A DNA stretch of 64,000 nucleotides from an uncultured Desulfobacter sp. (GCF_963666145.1 NZ_OY762614.1:4082501-4146500), one strand, 5' to 3'. Positions 9,333-17,895 are shown, numbered from the stretch's first letter. Notes: generated by a model from the sequence alone, not told the origin. Numbers and translations are program-made.

Positions 9333-10526
9333 ATGAGCATTGAACTTACCCGGGATCACGTGTTTCAAACCTATGCCCGGCAGGGTCGGCCCTTTGTCAA
9401 AGGCGAGGGCGCTAAACTGTATGACGATCAGGACAATGAATATATCGATTTTCTGGCCGGTATAGCCGTTTGCAATTTGGGACATTGTCATCCGGAGATC
9501 ACCGCAGCCATTGCAGCCCAGGCAGGAACCCTGGTGCATGTCTCCAATCTGTTCTATACGATGCCCCAGGCTGAACTTGCAAAAAGTTTGACGGAAAAAT
9601 CCTTTGCGGACCGCGTGTTTTTTGCCAATTCAGGGGCAGAGGCCAATGAAGGGGCCATCAAACTTGCCCGGCGGTTTTTCCAGGCAAAGGGCCAGACCGA
9701 CAGATTCAAGATCATCACCATGAAGCAAAGTTTCCACGGGCGGACCATGGCCACCTTGTCCGCCACAGGCCAGGATAAAATCAAAAAGGGGTTTTATCCC
9801 CTGCTTGAGGGATTTGCCCATGTGCCCTTCAATGATATTGAGGCACTGAAATCCGCCTTGGATGATACGGTGTGCGCGGTGATGATGGAGCCTGTGCAGG
9901 GGGAGGGCGGGGTGATTCCTGCTGATCCCGAATATCTTAAAGCCGTAAGACAGCTTTGTACGGATACCGGCACCCTGCTGATTTTTGATGAAATTCAGAC
10001 CGGCATGGGGCGTTGCGGCACATTATTCGCCCATCAATCCTATGGTGTAACACCTGACATCATGACCCTTGCCAAAGCCCTTGCCAATGGGGTGCCCATC
10101 GGTGCCCTGCTTGCCACTGAAGCGGCCGCATCGGGCTTTGAAGTGGGAAGTCACGGGTCAACCTTTGGCGGTACCCCCCTTGCCACGGCGGCAGCCCTTG
10201 AAGTGGTGCGATTGATATCTGAAGAGGGCTTTCTGGCATCGGTGTGCGAAAAAAGCGCTTATTTTTTGAAACAGCTGAATGCGTTAAAAGAAAAGCATAA
10301 AAAAGTGGTGGATGTCAGGGGCAAAGGCCTGCTTATCGGTATGGAACTTGATGTATCAAAAGGGAAAACCGCCTCGGAGTATCTGTCCGAGTGTTTCAAA
10401 AAAGGCTTTATTATTAATGCAATTCAAGATAAAATTCTTAGATTTGCACCGCCCCTTATTATAGGAACCGCCGAAATTGATAAGCTGGTTGCCGTATTGG
10501 ACAACCTGCTTGCAGGAGAAGATTAG
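9333..10526 (+). CDS. argD: acetylornithine aminotransferase ArgD
   Basis: PLP-dependent class III aminotransferase (397 residues) making N-acetylornithine. Visible are the NSGAEANEGAIKLAR motif, LIFDEIQTGMGRCG, and the PLP lysine in MTLAKALANGVPIGA. ATG at 9333 follows an AAGGAAAT site. Stop shares a base with the argF start. Confidence 0.95.
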   Translation: MSIELTRDHVFQTYARQGRPFVKGEGAKLYDDQDNEYIDFLAGIAVCNLGHCHPEITAAIAAQAGTLVHVSNLFYTMPQAELAKSLTEKSFADRVFFANSGAEANEGAIKLARRFFQAKGQTDRFKIITMKQSFHGRTMATLSATGQDKIKKGFYPLLEGFAHVPFNDIEALKSALDDTVCAVMMEPVQGEGGVIPADPEYLKAVRQLCTDTGTLLIFDEIQTGMGRCGTLFAHQSYGVTPDIMTLAKALANGVPIGALLATEAAASGFEVGSHGSTFGGTPLATAAALEVVRLISEEGFLASVCEKSAYFLKQLNALKEKHKKVVDVRGKGLLIGMELDVSKGKTASEYLSECFKKGFIINAIQDKILRFAPPLIIGTAEIDKLVAVLDNLLAGED

Positions 10527-11440
10527 TGAAGAAGGATTTATTGTGTTTATTAGACCTTGAACCCCAGGATTTTACGGCCCTGTTTGAAAGGGCCTTAAGC
10601 TTGAAGGCGCGTCATAAAAAAGGTATTTATGATGCCATTTTGGCCGGTAAAACCCTGGGCCTTATTTTTGATAAGAAATCCACCCGGACCCGTATTGCAT
10701 TTGAAACGGCCATGATTCAGCTGGGCGGACACTCCATTTATATGAGCACCCAGGATACCCAGATATCCAGAAATGAACCGGCAAAGGATACGGCAAGGGT
10801 TTTGTCCCGGTACATTGACTGCCTGGCCATGAGGACTTTTGATCACGAGTTGGTGGAAGAGTTTGCCCAAACCTCTACGATCCCGGTGATCAACGCCCTG
10901 ACAGACGCCTTTCATCCATGCCAGATTTTAAGCGATATCATGACCGTTATCGAACATAAAGACGGGTATGAAAATGTCAAAATCGCCTGGGTCGGCGATG
11001 GTAACAACGTGGCCAATTCATGGGTCAATGCCGCGGCTGTGCTCGGGTTGGACCTGATTGTGGCCTGTCCGGACGATCACCATATCAAACCTGAGATCAT
11101 TGAAGCCGCCGGGGCGGATACCAAGAAAAACATTGTGTTCACCAATGATCCCAAAGAGGCGGTTAAGGGTGCCGATGTTGTGTATACCGATGTGTGGGCC
11201 AGCATGGGCGAAGAGGACCAGCTTGAAGGCCGGCTCAAGGCGTTTGAGGGATTCCAGGTTAATGAGGAGTTGCTCAAAGGGGCTAAAGACGACTGTTTGG
11301 TGCTCCACTGTCTGCCTGCCCACAGGGGTGAAGAGATTTCCGAAGCTGTCCTTGAAGCGGAAAATGCGGCGTTCTGGGATCAGGCGGAGAATAAGCGGCA
11401 TATGCATAAGGCCATACTGGAACGCTTGATTATAGGCTAA
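10526..11440 (+). CDS. argF: ornithine carbamoyltransferase ArgF
   Basis: Transfers a carbamoyl group to ornithine to give citrulline. 304 residues with the carbamoyl-phosphate loop KKSTRTRIAFE, the HPCQ motif in DAFHPCQILSD, and HCLPAHRGEE near the C-terminus. A GTG start at 10526 overlaps the argD stop (TAGTG) behind GAGAAG, consistent with coupling. Confidence 0.95.
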   Translation: MKKDLLCLLDLEPQDFTALFERALSLKARHKKGIYDAILAGKTLGLIFDKKSTRTRIAFETAMIQLGGHSIYMSTQDTQISRNEPAKDTARVLSRYIDCLAMRTFDHELVEEFAQTSTIPVINALTDAFHPCQILSDIMTVIEHKDGYENVKIAWVGDGNNVANSWVNAAAVLGLDLIVACPDDHHIKPEIIEAAGADTKKNIVFTNDPKEAVKGADVVYTDVWASMGEEDQLEGRLKAFEGFQVNEELLKGAKDDCLVLHCLPAHRGEEISEAVLEAENAAFWDQAENKRHMHKAILERLIIG

Positions 11441-11454
11441 TGTTTGAACGCAAA

Positions 11455-11556
11455 GTCACCCACCTGCGGCGTTGCAGAAAAATTTAAAATCCTCACAACC
11501 GAGAGGTTGCTCCGGGTCCAAATTTTTCTGCGCCTTGCATCTGGGCAACTTTTCGT
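11455..11556. repeat. imperfect inverted repeat between argF and argH
   Basis: Perfect 12-base arms GCAGAAAAATTT (11474-11485) and AAATTTTTCTGC (11520-11531) enclose a second hairpin, CAACC gaga GGTTG (11496-11509). Weaker similarity extends outwards on both sides (roughly 11455-11556). Its nested structure looks like an interspersed REP-like element. It lies where argG stands in many arg operons. It could also act as an RNA hairpin between the two genes. Confidence 0.6.
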
Positions 11557-11612
11557 CCAAACATGGGACGCTCAGGCATTGTGCTAAAGGACTTAAATTA
11601 GGAAGAAAAATA

Positions 11613-12992
11613 ATGAGTGAAAAACTATGGGGCGGCCGGTTTGTCGAATCCACGGATAAATTAATGGAGTCGTTTAATGCCTCCATTAATGTGGATAAGC
11701 GCCTCTATGAAAGCGATATCAAAGGCAGTCAGGCCCATCTTGAAATGATGGAAAAACAGGGGATCATCTCGTCAGAAGATGCCGAAACCCTGGTCCAGGG
11801 CCTGGATGAGGTAAAGACTCGGATTGACAACAATGAAATGGAGTTCACCGACGCCCTGGAAGACATCCATATGCATGTGGAGGAAACCTTAGGTGATGTC
11901 TGTGGCGCTGTGGCCAAAAAACTTCATACCGGCAGAAGCCGTAATGACCAGGTGGCGTTGGATGTTCGCATTTATCTCAAAGAAGAGACCCTGAACCTGA
12001 TCCAGATGCTTAAGGATTTTCAGACTGCCCTGGTAACTCTCGCCGATGCCAACAAAAAAACCGTGATGCCCGGATATACCCATATGCAGCGGGCCCAGCC
12101 CGTATTGTTTGCCCATCACATGCTGGCGTACTACCAGATGTTCAAGCGGGATATGGCGCGTCTGGATGATTCTTTGGAACGCCTGGACGTAATGCCCCTT
12201 GGTTCGGCGGCCCTGGCCGGCACGACTTTCCCCATTGACCGGGAATATACATGCCAGGTGCTGGGCTTTTCCCGGGTATCGGAAAATTCCATGGACGCCG
12301 TGTCCGACCGTGATTTTATCATGGAGTTCATTTCCCATGCATCCATTTGTATGATTCATCTGTCCCGGTTGTCCGAGGAACTGATTTTATGGTCTACGTC
12401 TGAATTTGCCTTTATCACCATTTCCGATGCCTTTACCACAGGCTCTTCCATTATGCCCCAAAAAAAGAATCCGGATGCATGTGAACTTGTCCGGGGTAAA
12501 ACGGGGCGCGTGGTGGGTAATCTCATGGCGATCTTAACCACCATGAAATCATTGCCCATGGCTTATAATAAGGATATGCAGGAAGACAAGGAGCCCTTGT
12601 TTGATACCGTTGATACCTTGAAGGTCTGCCTTGAGGTGTATACCCGCATGTTTGGGCATATTGATATACATAAGGATCGGATGCGCGATGCCTGCATGAC
12701 GGGGTTTTTAAATGCAACGGATTTTGCCGATTATCTGGTTAATAAAGGCGTTGCATTTAGAACTGCCCACGGGATTGCCGGAAAAGCAGTGAATTTTGCC
12801 CTGGGTCAGGGTAAGGAACTGGACGATTTAACCATTGAAGAGTTGCAGTCCTTTAGTGAACTTATTGAAAAGGACATCTATAATTTCATCAGCCTGGATG
12901 CCATGGTGGCACGGCGTAACTCCTATGGTGGAACCGGATTTGACAACGTATCCGCGGCCGTGGATGCGGCAAAAAAGGAGCTTGGCATTTGA
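11613..12992 (+). CDS. argH: argininosuccinate lyase ArgH
   Basis: Last step of arginine synthesis, splitting argininosuccinate. 459 residues; begins MSEKLWGGRF, contains the family signature SSIMPQKKNPD and the catalytic region HTGRSRNDQVALD. The ATG at 11613 is preceded by AGGAAG and matches the family N-terminus; the frame is open to 11472 but that part is the inverted repeat. argG, whose product makes the substrate, is not adjacent and must lie elsewhere. Confidence 0.96.
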   Translation: MSEKLWGGRFVESTDKLMESFNASINVDKRLYESDIKGSQAHLEMMEKQGIISSEDAETLVQGLDEVKTRIDNNEMEFTDALEDIHMHVEETLGDVCGAVAKKLHTGRSRNDQVALDVRIYLKEETLNLIQMLKDFQTALVTLADANKKTVMPGYTHMQRAQPVLFAHHMLAYYQMFKRDMARLDDSLERLDVMPLGSAALAGTTFPIDREYTCQVLGFSRVSENSMDAVSDRDFIMEFISHASICMIHLSRLSEELILWSTSEFAFITISDAFTTGSSIMPQKKNPDACELVRGKTGRVVGNLMAILTTMKSLPMAYNKDMQEDKEPLFDTVDTLKVCLEVYTRMFGHIDIHKDRMRDACMTGFLNATDFADYLVNKGVAFRTAHGIAGKAVNFALGQGKELDDLTIEELQSFSELIEKDIYNFISLDAMVARRNSYGGTGFDNVSAAVDAAKKELGI

Positions 12993-13432
12993 ACCGCAAA
13001 TTTGAGCGTGTCATATTAGGTCTTTTTTTTGTTTTGATGGGTACGGGCATTTTTTTTACGGCACCGGGGTGTGGCAAAAAAGGTCCGCCCGTGCCTCCGA
13101 CCAGGGTTGATAATATTCCTGCTGTCCCCACAGATTTAAAATACACGCTCAAAGATCGTGATGTGACCCTTACATGGACCTGTGCCTCTTTGCAGAATCA
13201 GGAACAGGGGCTAAAGGTGGAAGGCTTTGAAGTGTTTATGGCCACCAAGCCCCTGGATGGCTGCCAAGGGTGCCCCTTCATGTTCAAATCCCTGGGTGTG
13301 GTTTCCATGCCCAGAAAAAGTTTTGTGTATACACTTGATCAGGATCTTCATTATTATTTCAGGGTTCGGACCCTGGGTCACGGCACCATAAAAAGCAAGG
13401 TATCGGAAACCCTTTATATTGAATTGCCCTGA
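12989..13432 (+). CDS. small lipoprotein with fibronectin-like segment
   Basis: A 147-residue protein with a signal peptide ending in a lipobox-like TAPGC followed by GKKGPPVPP, the tail typical of LptM/YifL-like small lipoproteins that sit beside argH or lysA in many genomes. After that comes a beta-sandwich-like stretch (AVPTDLKYTLKDRDVTLTWT to YYFRVRTLG) reminiscent of a fibronectin type III domain. TTG start at 12989 with AAGGAG at 12975-12980; it overlaps the argH stop. Confidence 0.7.
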   Translation: MNRKFERVILGLFFVLMGTGIFFTAPGCGKKGPPVPPTRVDNIPAVPTDLKYTLKDRDVTLTWTCASLQNQEQGLKVEGFEVFMATKPLDGCQGCPFMFKSLGVVSMPRKSFVYTLDQDLHYYFRVRTLGHGTIKSKVSETLYIELP

Positions 13433-13964
13433 TTCCTTATCACTGACACCTGTATATTTAAGCATCGGTGCCAATAAGGGGAATAAGATTGCCAATATCG
13501 GCCGGGCGATCAAACGCCTCGGCGAAATTGAAGGGATTTTTATAGGGGCGTTGTCAAAATTTTATAAGACAGCCCCCCAGAATTATACGGATCAGGACTG
13601 GTTTGTGAATGCAGCCATTAAGATCCATACGGCGTATTCTCCAGAACAGCTTTTAGCGATGCTGCAAACCATTGAAAAAGAGCAGGATCTGGATGGTAAA
13701 CCTTTCAGATTTGGCCCGCGCAGGATTGATCTGGATATCGTTTTGTATGGTGAGAGGGTGGTGGATACAGCTACGCTAATAATTCCCCATCCCCGAATGC
13801 ATGAACGTCTTTTTGTATTAAAACCCCTTTGTGACATAGATAATAATTTGGTTCATCCGGTAAGCGGTTTGACCGTGGGTGAACTATACGAACAAATTAA
13901 AACAGATGACAGCCAGGCAGTCATTGCCATGGCCAAGGAGGAGACCCGTGAAATTTTTTATTGA
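13419..13964 (+). CDS. folK: HPPK, 2-amino-4-hydroxy-6-hydroxymethyldihydropteridine pyrophosphokinase
   Basis: Pyrophosphoryl transfer to the pterin in folate synthesis. The 181-residue frame holds YLSIGANKGNK, the Asp motif FGPRRIDLDIVLYG and IPHPRMHERLFVLKPL, all HPPK hallmarks. The start is uncertain: TTG at 13419 is used, but the family N-terminus would be near residue 10 and no strong ribosome site is visible. It overlaps the genes on both sides. Confidence 0.92.
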   Translation: MNCPDSLSLTPVYLSIGANKGNKIANIGRAIKRLGEIEGIFIGALSKFYKTAPQNYTDQDWFVNAAIKIHTAYSPEQLLAMLQTIEKEQDLDGKPFRFGPRRIDLDIVLYGERVVDTATLIIPHPRMHERLFVLKPLCDIDNNLVHPVSGLTVGELYEQIKTDDSQAVIAMAKEETREIFY

Positions 13965-14592
13965 TACAGCTAACATTGAACAGATCAAGGATGCCAATGA
14001 TATGGGTATGGTGGATGGTGTGACCACCAATCCGTCCCTGATTGCCAAAGAAGATGGCGAGTTTAAAGATATTATTGCCCAGATCTGCAGCATTGTTGAC
14101 GGTCCTGTTTCCGCAGAGGTAATCAGCCTGGAGTATGAGGGAATGGTGTCCGAAGCCCGGGAACTTGTGAAAATTGCCGATAACATTGCCGTAAAAATTC
14201 CCATGACCGTGGAAGGACTCAAAGCGGTTAAGACATTGTCTGCCGAAGGTATTAAAACCAACGTGACCCTGGTATTCTCAGCGCTCCAGGCCCTGATGGC
14301 GGCCAAAGCCGGCGCAACCTATGTTTCTCCTTTTGTCGGTCGTCTCGACGATCTGGCCCAGGAAGGTATGGGACTTATCGAAGAGATTGTTCAAATTTTC
14401 TCCAACTATGACTTTGACACCCAGATCATTGTTGCATCCGTCAGAAGCCAGCTTCATGTTCAGCAGTCAGCCTTGATCGGTGCAGATATTGCCACCATTC
14501 CCTATGGTGTGCTTAAGAAACTTGCCGCACATCATATGACCGATAAAGGTATTGAATCCTTCATGGCAGACTGGAACAAAAAGAACAAATAG
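13948..14592 (+). CDS. fsa: transaldolase / fructose-6-phosphate aldolase family (TalC/MipB)
   Basis: A 214-residue small transaldolase. It begins MKFFIDTANIEQI, has GVTTNPSLIAKE, the Schiff-base lysine in NIAVKIPMT and ATYVSPFVGRLDD. The GTG at 13948 is preceded by AAGGAGGAG, a strong site; a longer frame upstream lies inside folK. Sequence alone does not separate transaldolase from fructose-6-phosphate aldolase activity. Confidence 0.92.
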   Translation: MKFFIDTANIEQIKDANDMGMVDGVTTNPSLIAKEDGEFKDIIAQICSIVDGPVSAEVISLEYEGMVSEARELVKIADNIAVKIPMTVEGLKAVKTLSAEGIKTNVTLVFSALQALMAAKAGATYVSPFVGRLDDLAQEGMGLIEEIVQIFSNYDFDTQIIVASVRSQLHVQQSALIGADIATIPYGVLKKLAAHHMTDKGIESFMADWNKKNK

Positions 14593-14633
14593 GGCGGCAG
14601 TGCTGAAAAAATGAGGATGCTGTTAAAAATTGA

Positions 14634-14662
14634 TTGACAAAAGTAACGCATCCCTCTATAAG
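14634..14662 (+). promoter_or_regulatory. sigma70-type promoter of the tRNA pair
   Basis: TTGACA at 14634-14639, a 17-base spacer and TATAAG at 14657-14662, ending 16 bases before tRNA-Gly. This is the clearest consensus promoter seen in the window. Confidence 0.85.
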
Positions 14663-14678
14663 TAATTCCTGTTGCTGA

Positions 14679-14753
14679 GCGGGAATAACTCAGTGGTAGA
14701 GTGCGACCTTGCCAAGGTCGAAGTCGCGGGTTCAAATCCCGTTTCCCGCTCCA
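14679..14753 (+). tRNA. tRNA-Gly (GCC)
   Basis: Acceptor arms GCGGGAA and TTCCCGC pair fully, the D-loop reads CTCAGTGGTAGAG, the anticodon loop CTTGCCAAG gives GCC, the T-arm is GCGGGTTCAAATCCCGT, and the CCA end is encoded. Confidence 0.97.
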
Positions 14754-14756
14754 CAA

Positions 14757-14831
14757 GGCGGCTTAGCCAAGGGGTAAGGCGACGGCCTGCAAAGCCGTTA
14801 TTCCCCGGTTCAAATCCGGGAGCCGCCTCCA
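14757..14831 (+). tRNA. tRNA-Cys (GCA)
   Basis: Acceptor GGCGGCT with AGCCGCC, anticodon stem GACGGCCTGCAAAGCCGTT with GCA anticodon, T-arm CCCCGGTTCAAATCCGGG and an encoded CCA. The conjugative element starts directly beyond it, so its 3' end is a candidate integration site. Confidence 0.97.
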
Positions 14832-14842
14832 ACCCAGACTTT

Positions 14843-14882
14843 AAGGGTTCAGAAGACTTCTTTCTTCTGAGCCCTTTTTTTA
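14843..14882 (+). terminator. terminator after tRNA-Cys
   Basis: Stem GGGTTCAGAAG with CTTCTGAGCCC (one G-T pair), an 8-base loop, then an uninterrupted T-run. A classical intrinsic terminator for the tRNA operon. Confidence 0.9.
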
Positions 14883-15072
14883 TTTGGGCTCTCCCTAAGC
14901 GGTGGTCTGGAAAAATATACCAGATCGCCCGTCTTAACTTCTTTCTTTAATACATTACGCTCTATTATAAATTTTTTTTTATGGAGAGTGAACTGATTTT
15001 TAAAGAAAAGTAACCGCTAAAACAAAAAAACCTCATCGGTGCCAGCCGAAGAGGTCCTTCTGTAGAAGCTTG

Positions 15073-15108
15073 TATCTTCTAAATTGAATACTTTCAATTT
15101 AGAAGATA
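15073..15108. repeat. perfect 16-bp inverted repeat
   Basis: Arms 15073-15088 and 15093-15108 are exact complements with a 4-base loop (TACT). It lies 67 bases before the winged-helix gene at the left edge of the element. Another hairpin (CCTC-TCGG / CCGA-GAGG) precedes it near 15031-15054. Possible repressor operator or terminator; no T-run follows. Confidence 0.7.
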
Positions 15109-15175
15109 ACTCGAAAAAAGAGTTGTGTCAAGCGATCGGTGAAGTGTTTTGTTTTTTTGGTTCGGAAGGAGAACG

Positions 15176-15784
15176 TTGAATACTTTCACAATTTCGCATG
15201 GTTATGCGAATGATCTTGATTTGTGGTTTGGGAAAATCGAAAGAAAAGACGGTGGGAAAATGACGGCAGGGATCGAGAAAACTTTTAAGGCAATGGTAAG
15301 ATGTGCGGTTGGTAAAAACCATACATTCGTGAATATGGGAACATTAGCCAACCGGACAAATGTCTGCCACCGAACTATTGAGAGACACATCAAAATCCTT
15401 AGAGATGCCGGGCTGATCAACGCTGTAAGAGAAGAAATTAACGGCTGGAAGCGGACCGTCTATTATTTTCTTGCCCATCCTGTAATTGTTAAATTCAGGG
15501 AATTAAGAGTTGGTAAAACAACACCTCAGCAAAAAAAGAATGAAACTGCCGAGCTTGATAAGCCGGAAGCGACTCCAGGCATTGAGCCTGAAACAAAGCA
15601 AGAATTGTCAGACGGTCGCGGCCAGGATGCCACCCAGAATTGTTATGTCCCGGATCAACAAAATGTCGGCAATTTGTCGGATTATACCTTTGATAGACTA
15701 AATATAGAGACTCCCTCTCTATCTCCCTCAGAATCAGCTATAACTCATGGCCACCAGGAGCCACCAACCTGGACAAAGTGGTAA
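15176..15784 (+). CDS. winged-helix DNA-binding protein at left end of conjugative element
   Basis: A 202-residue protein. Residues about 40-105 form a helix-turn-helix domain (VNMGTLANRTNVCHRTIERHIKILRDAGLI followed by a wing) like those in plasmid and phage replication or MarR-type regulators. The C-terminal third is polar, low complexity and probably disordered. TTG at 15176 is chosen because GGAAGGAG lies just upstream; the frame is open to 15149 without a site. Placed first in the element, it may control replication or transfer genes. The exact role is unknown. Confidence 0.65.
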   Translation: MNTFTISHGYANDLDLWFGKIERKDGGKMTAGIEKTFKAMVRCAVGKNHTFVNMGTLANRTNVCHRTIERHIKILRDAGLINAVREEINGWKRTVYYFLAHPVIVKFRELRVGKTTPQQKKNETAELDKPEATPGIEPETKQELSDGRGQDATQNCYVPDQQNVGNLSDYTFDRLNIETPSLSPSESAITHGHQEPPTWTKW

Positions 15785-16032
15785 TAAGCACTTAGTGTAA
15801 CGCCCCTTCTGGCAAAATATTGTAACGGACTTTGGCGACATTATCCCGCAGCCGTACCTCGCTTATGAAATGAATCAATACCCCGCCTATCCCGCATTAA
15901 GGTCTGGCTGAAAGCCAGGGGCATTGGTCCGTATTAGCGTTACAGTATTTTATCAGTCGCCAACGAAATACCCGTTACAATATTTGAATCTCGTCAACAA
16001 AGGTCCGAGATCGTATAATCGAAAGTGATCAA
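15785..16032. repeat. iteron-like inverted repeat region, candidate origin
   Basis: A non-coding stretch with four copies of a TAACG/CGTTA motif: TGTAACGC (15796), ATTGTAACGG (15819-15828), GCGTTACAGTAT (15937) and CCGTTACAATAT (15972). The second and last copies form an inverted pair, AATATTGTAACGG against CCGTTACAATATT, and each is accompanied by an inner TTGGCGAC / GTCGCCAA. A short hairpin CTGGCT gaa AGCCAG sits in the middle (15904-15918). It may be a replication origin or protein-binding array for the element. Confidence 0.5.
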
Positions 16033-16089
16033 CTGAATTTAGCCGCTAAATATCTTCCCTGCATATACGCTGATATCGAGAACGAGAGT

Positions 16090-16581
16090 GTGATTCTGTC
16101 AGTACCAAACGAAATCGCATTACAACGAATTGAAAAACATTACGGTCAAACACTCAAAGATAATTTTTCTTTTTTTGGCGTTAAAACCCTTGTCTTCAAA
16201 GTTTATTCGGAAAAACTCCAAAAGAAAAAAAATGAAGAGCAAACGCTGAAAGATCAAATTCAACGGCAGAGGCAAAAAGTACTGCAGGAAAGGATTCTGG
16301 CTGAAAAACAGCAGCAGGAAGCTGAATTGAATAGTTTGTCCCTTAAGAAGCAATTTGAGGTTCTTTTCAATCAATACCCCCGGAAAGTTGGAAAATGGCA
16401 AGCCTGGAAGAATTTTAAAAAATTTGTTCAGGCCGGAGAAATACCCAAAACATCAGAACTTTTAAAAATCATTGGAAAAAACAAGATGTCCCAGGATTGG
16501 CAACGAGATAATGGCCGCTGGATACCTGGGCTATCAAAGTTTTTGAAGGAAAGACGATGGTTAGATGAAATTAATACTTAG
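16090..16581 (+). CDS. putative replication protein with DnaA domain I-like segment
   Basis: A 163-residue frame. Its beginning (ILSVPNEIALQRIEKHYGQTLKDNF) resembles the second half of DnaA domain I. The frame stays open upstream to about 15988 and that stretch (DQLNLAAKYLPCIYADIENESV) continues the resemblance but contains no standard start codon, so the gene may use a rare start or be 5' truncated. A coiled, Gln/Lys-rich linker (residues 45-85) follows. The C-terminus (FNQYPRKVGKWQAWKNF and RWIPGLSKFLKERRWLDE) is the tail found in many phage replication proteins. The repeat region lies just upstream. The function is inferred only from these resemblances. Confidence 0.55.
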   Translation: MILSVPNEIALQRIEKHYGQTLKDNFSFFGVKTLVFKVYSEKLQKKKNEEQTLKDQIQRQRQKVLQERILAEKQQQEAELNSLSLKKQFEVLFNQYPRKVGKWQAWKNFKKFVQAGEIPKTSELLKIIGKNKMSQDWQRDNGRWIPGLSKFLKERRWLDEINT

Positions 16582-17548
16582 TACAGAAAATACCGGTACC
16601 GAAAGCCAGGACCAGGTTATAGAACTGGCAATCATCGACGCAGATACAGCCCAAACACTTTTTAATCAACGGTTCAAACCATCTGTTTTTATAAAAGAAC
16701 AGGCTGTAGCCGTGCATGGTATTACCCTTGGTGCCCTGGCACACATTAAGACCTGGGCCGATTACCATGATCATATTCTTGAGATCATTAAACGTGCAGA
16801 GTCGATATTGACCTATAACTCTGATTTTGACTTTAGGTTAATGCGGCAAACAGCAGAGGCGTTTGATCGTGTCTGGCCGCAACTTATCCCACCATGCAGG
16901 GATTTGAGAGCAGCATATGCTGACATCGCTCAGATTGAATTCAACGAATATTACGGTACCTGGAAATGGCAAAAATTGGAAGTGGCCTGTCAGCAGCAGG
17001 GTATTGATGTGTCTGACCTCAAAACGCACAATGCGCTTGATGACTGTAGGGCAACACAACGCCTATATAAAAAATTGCAAGGTGCTTTTGACGCATATTG
17101 GAAACCTTTTGTTAAACCTAAGTCCACTAAGTACGAAGAATTTAAAGAAAATATAGAAGAAATATCACAGCTGTTCTCTCAAGGCCTATCCATAAGTCAT
17201 ATTCATCAAAAACTTAGTCAGGACGGTAAAATAAATTTGTCGTACACGCATTTTACCAAGTTTTTTAAAGACTATACAGAAACTTATGTGTCTTTAGCCG
17301 AGTTGCCAGCGCCCAGGCTTACGCCGAAAACCGGGCCTAAATCAACCCAAGACCGAGAAATTGAGTTCCACGCCAACAAGCATGAAATTCTTGTGCTTTT
17401 AAACAAGGGATACTCCAAGGCCCGAATTCATAGAATGCTTAAAAAGCAAGGTAAATGGAGTACCAGCTATGCCAATTTCACAGAAATCTGCCGCCAGTAT
17501 AACGTCAGAAAACACCATAAACTCGATATAAATAAGGCTTTAAAATGA
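16565..17548 (+). CDS. DnaQ-like 3'-5' exonuclease domain fused to two TraK-like repeats
   Basis: 327 residues. Residues 1-175 match the DnaQ/RNase T fold: Exo I region LILSTENTGTE, Exo II YNSDFDFRLM, Exo III HNALDDCRAT. The first acidic residue of Exo I (normally Asp in DxE) is Ser here, so activity may be reduced or altered. Residues about 198-238 and 272-312 are two copies of a motif (IxxLLxxGYSKxxIHxxLxxxxK..SYxxF) that also forms most of the next gene product, TraK. The ATG overlaps the previous gene by 17 bases and its stop overlaps traK (ATGA). It may be a DNA-processing factor directed to oriT. Confidence 0.7.
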   Translation: MKLILSTENTGTESQDQVIELAIIDADTAQTLFNQRFKPSVFIKEQAVAVHGITLGALAHIKTWADYHDHILEIIKRAESILTYNSDFDFRLMRQTAEAFDRVWPQLIPPCRDLRAAYADIAQIEFNEYYGTWKWQKLEVACQQQGIDVSDLKTHNALDDCRATQRLYKKLQGAFDAYWKPFVKPKSTKYEEFKENIEEISQLFSQGLSISHIHQKLSQDGKINLSYTHFTKFFKDYTETYVSLAELPAPRLTPKTGPKSTQDREIEFHANKHEILVLLNKGYSKARIHRMLKKQGKWSTSYANFTEICRQYNVRKHHKLDINKALK

Positions 17549-17895
17549 ATTTAAAACCGACATGTAAAAGCCAATATTTGGCAGTCCACAGTGAAGCCAG
17601 GCAGTTGCTGGACCAGGGTTACACGAAAAAAACAGTTTTTGATTATTTTGTGGCTCAGGAAAAAATCACAATGTCATACAAAGCCTGGGTGAAAATAGTT
17701 GATAACTACGACCAGAAATCCCCTTTCTCTCGAAAAAAGAAGACTTCAACAGCCCGAAAAACTATAGGGCAGAGCTTGGATTTAAAAAAAGGAAAGTTCA
17801 GCCATTCAAACGATCCGTATCCAATTGAAAAAACAACGGACTCTATTGTGGAAGAAAATGAGAAACCGTTTAACCTTATTAAAAAAGGTGGATAA
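17545..17895 (+). CDS. traK: TraK-like oriT-binding protein
   Basis: 116 residues, basic. Residues 10-52 (YLAVHSEARQLLDQGYTKKTVFDYFVAQEKITMSYKAW) match the single domain of IncP TraK, which wraps oriT DNA and stimulates nicking. The remainder is lysine- and serine-rich. The start overlaps the exonuclease-TraK fusion gene by ATGA. TraL and TraM follow after a regulator gene, preserving the IncP traKLM order with one insertion. Confidence 0.75.
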   Translation: MNLKPTCKSQYLAVHSEARQLLDQGYTKKTVFDYFVAQEKITMSYKAWVKIVDNYDQKSPFSRKKKTSTARKTIGQSLDLKKGKFSHSNDPYPIEKTTDSIVEENEKPFNLIKKGG

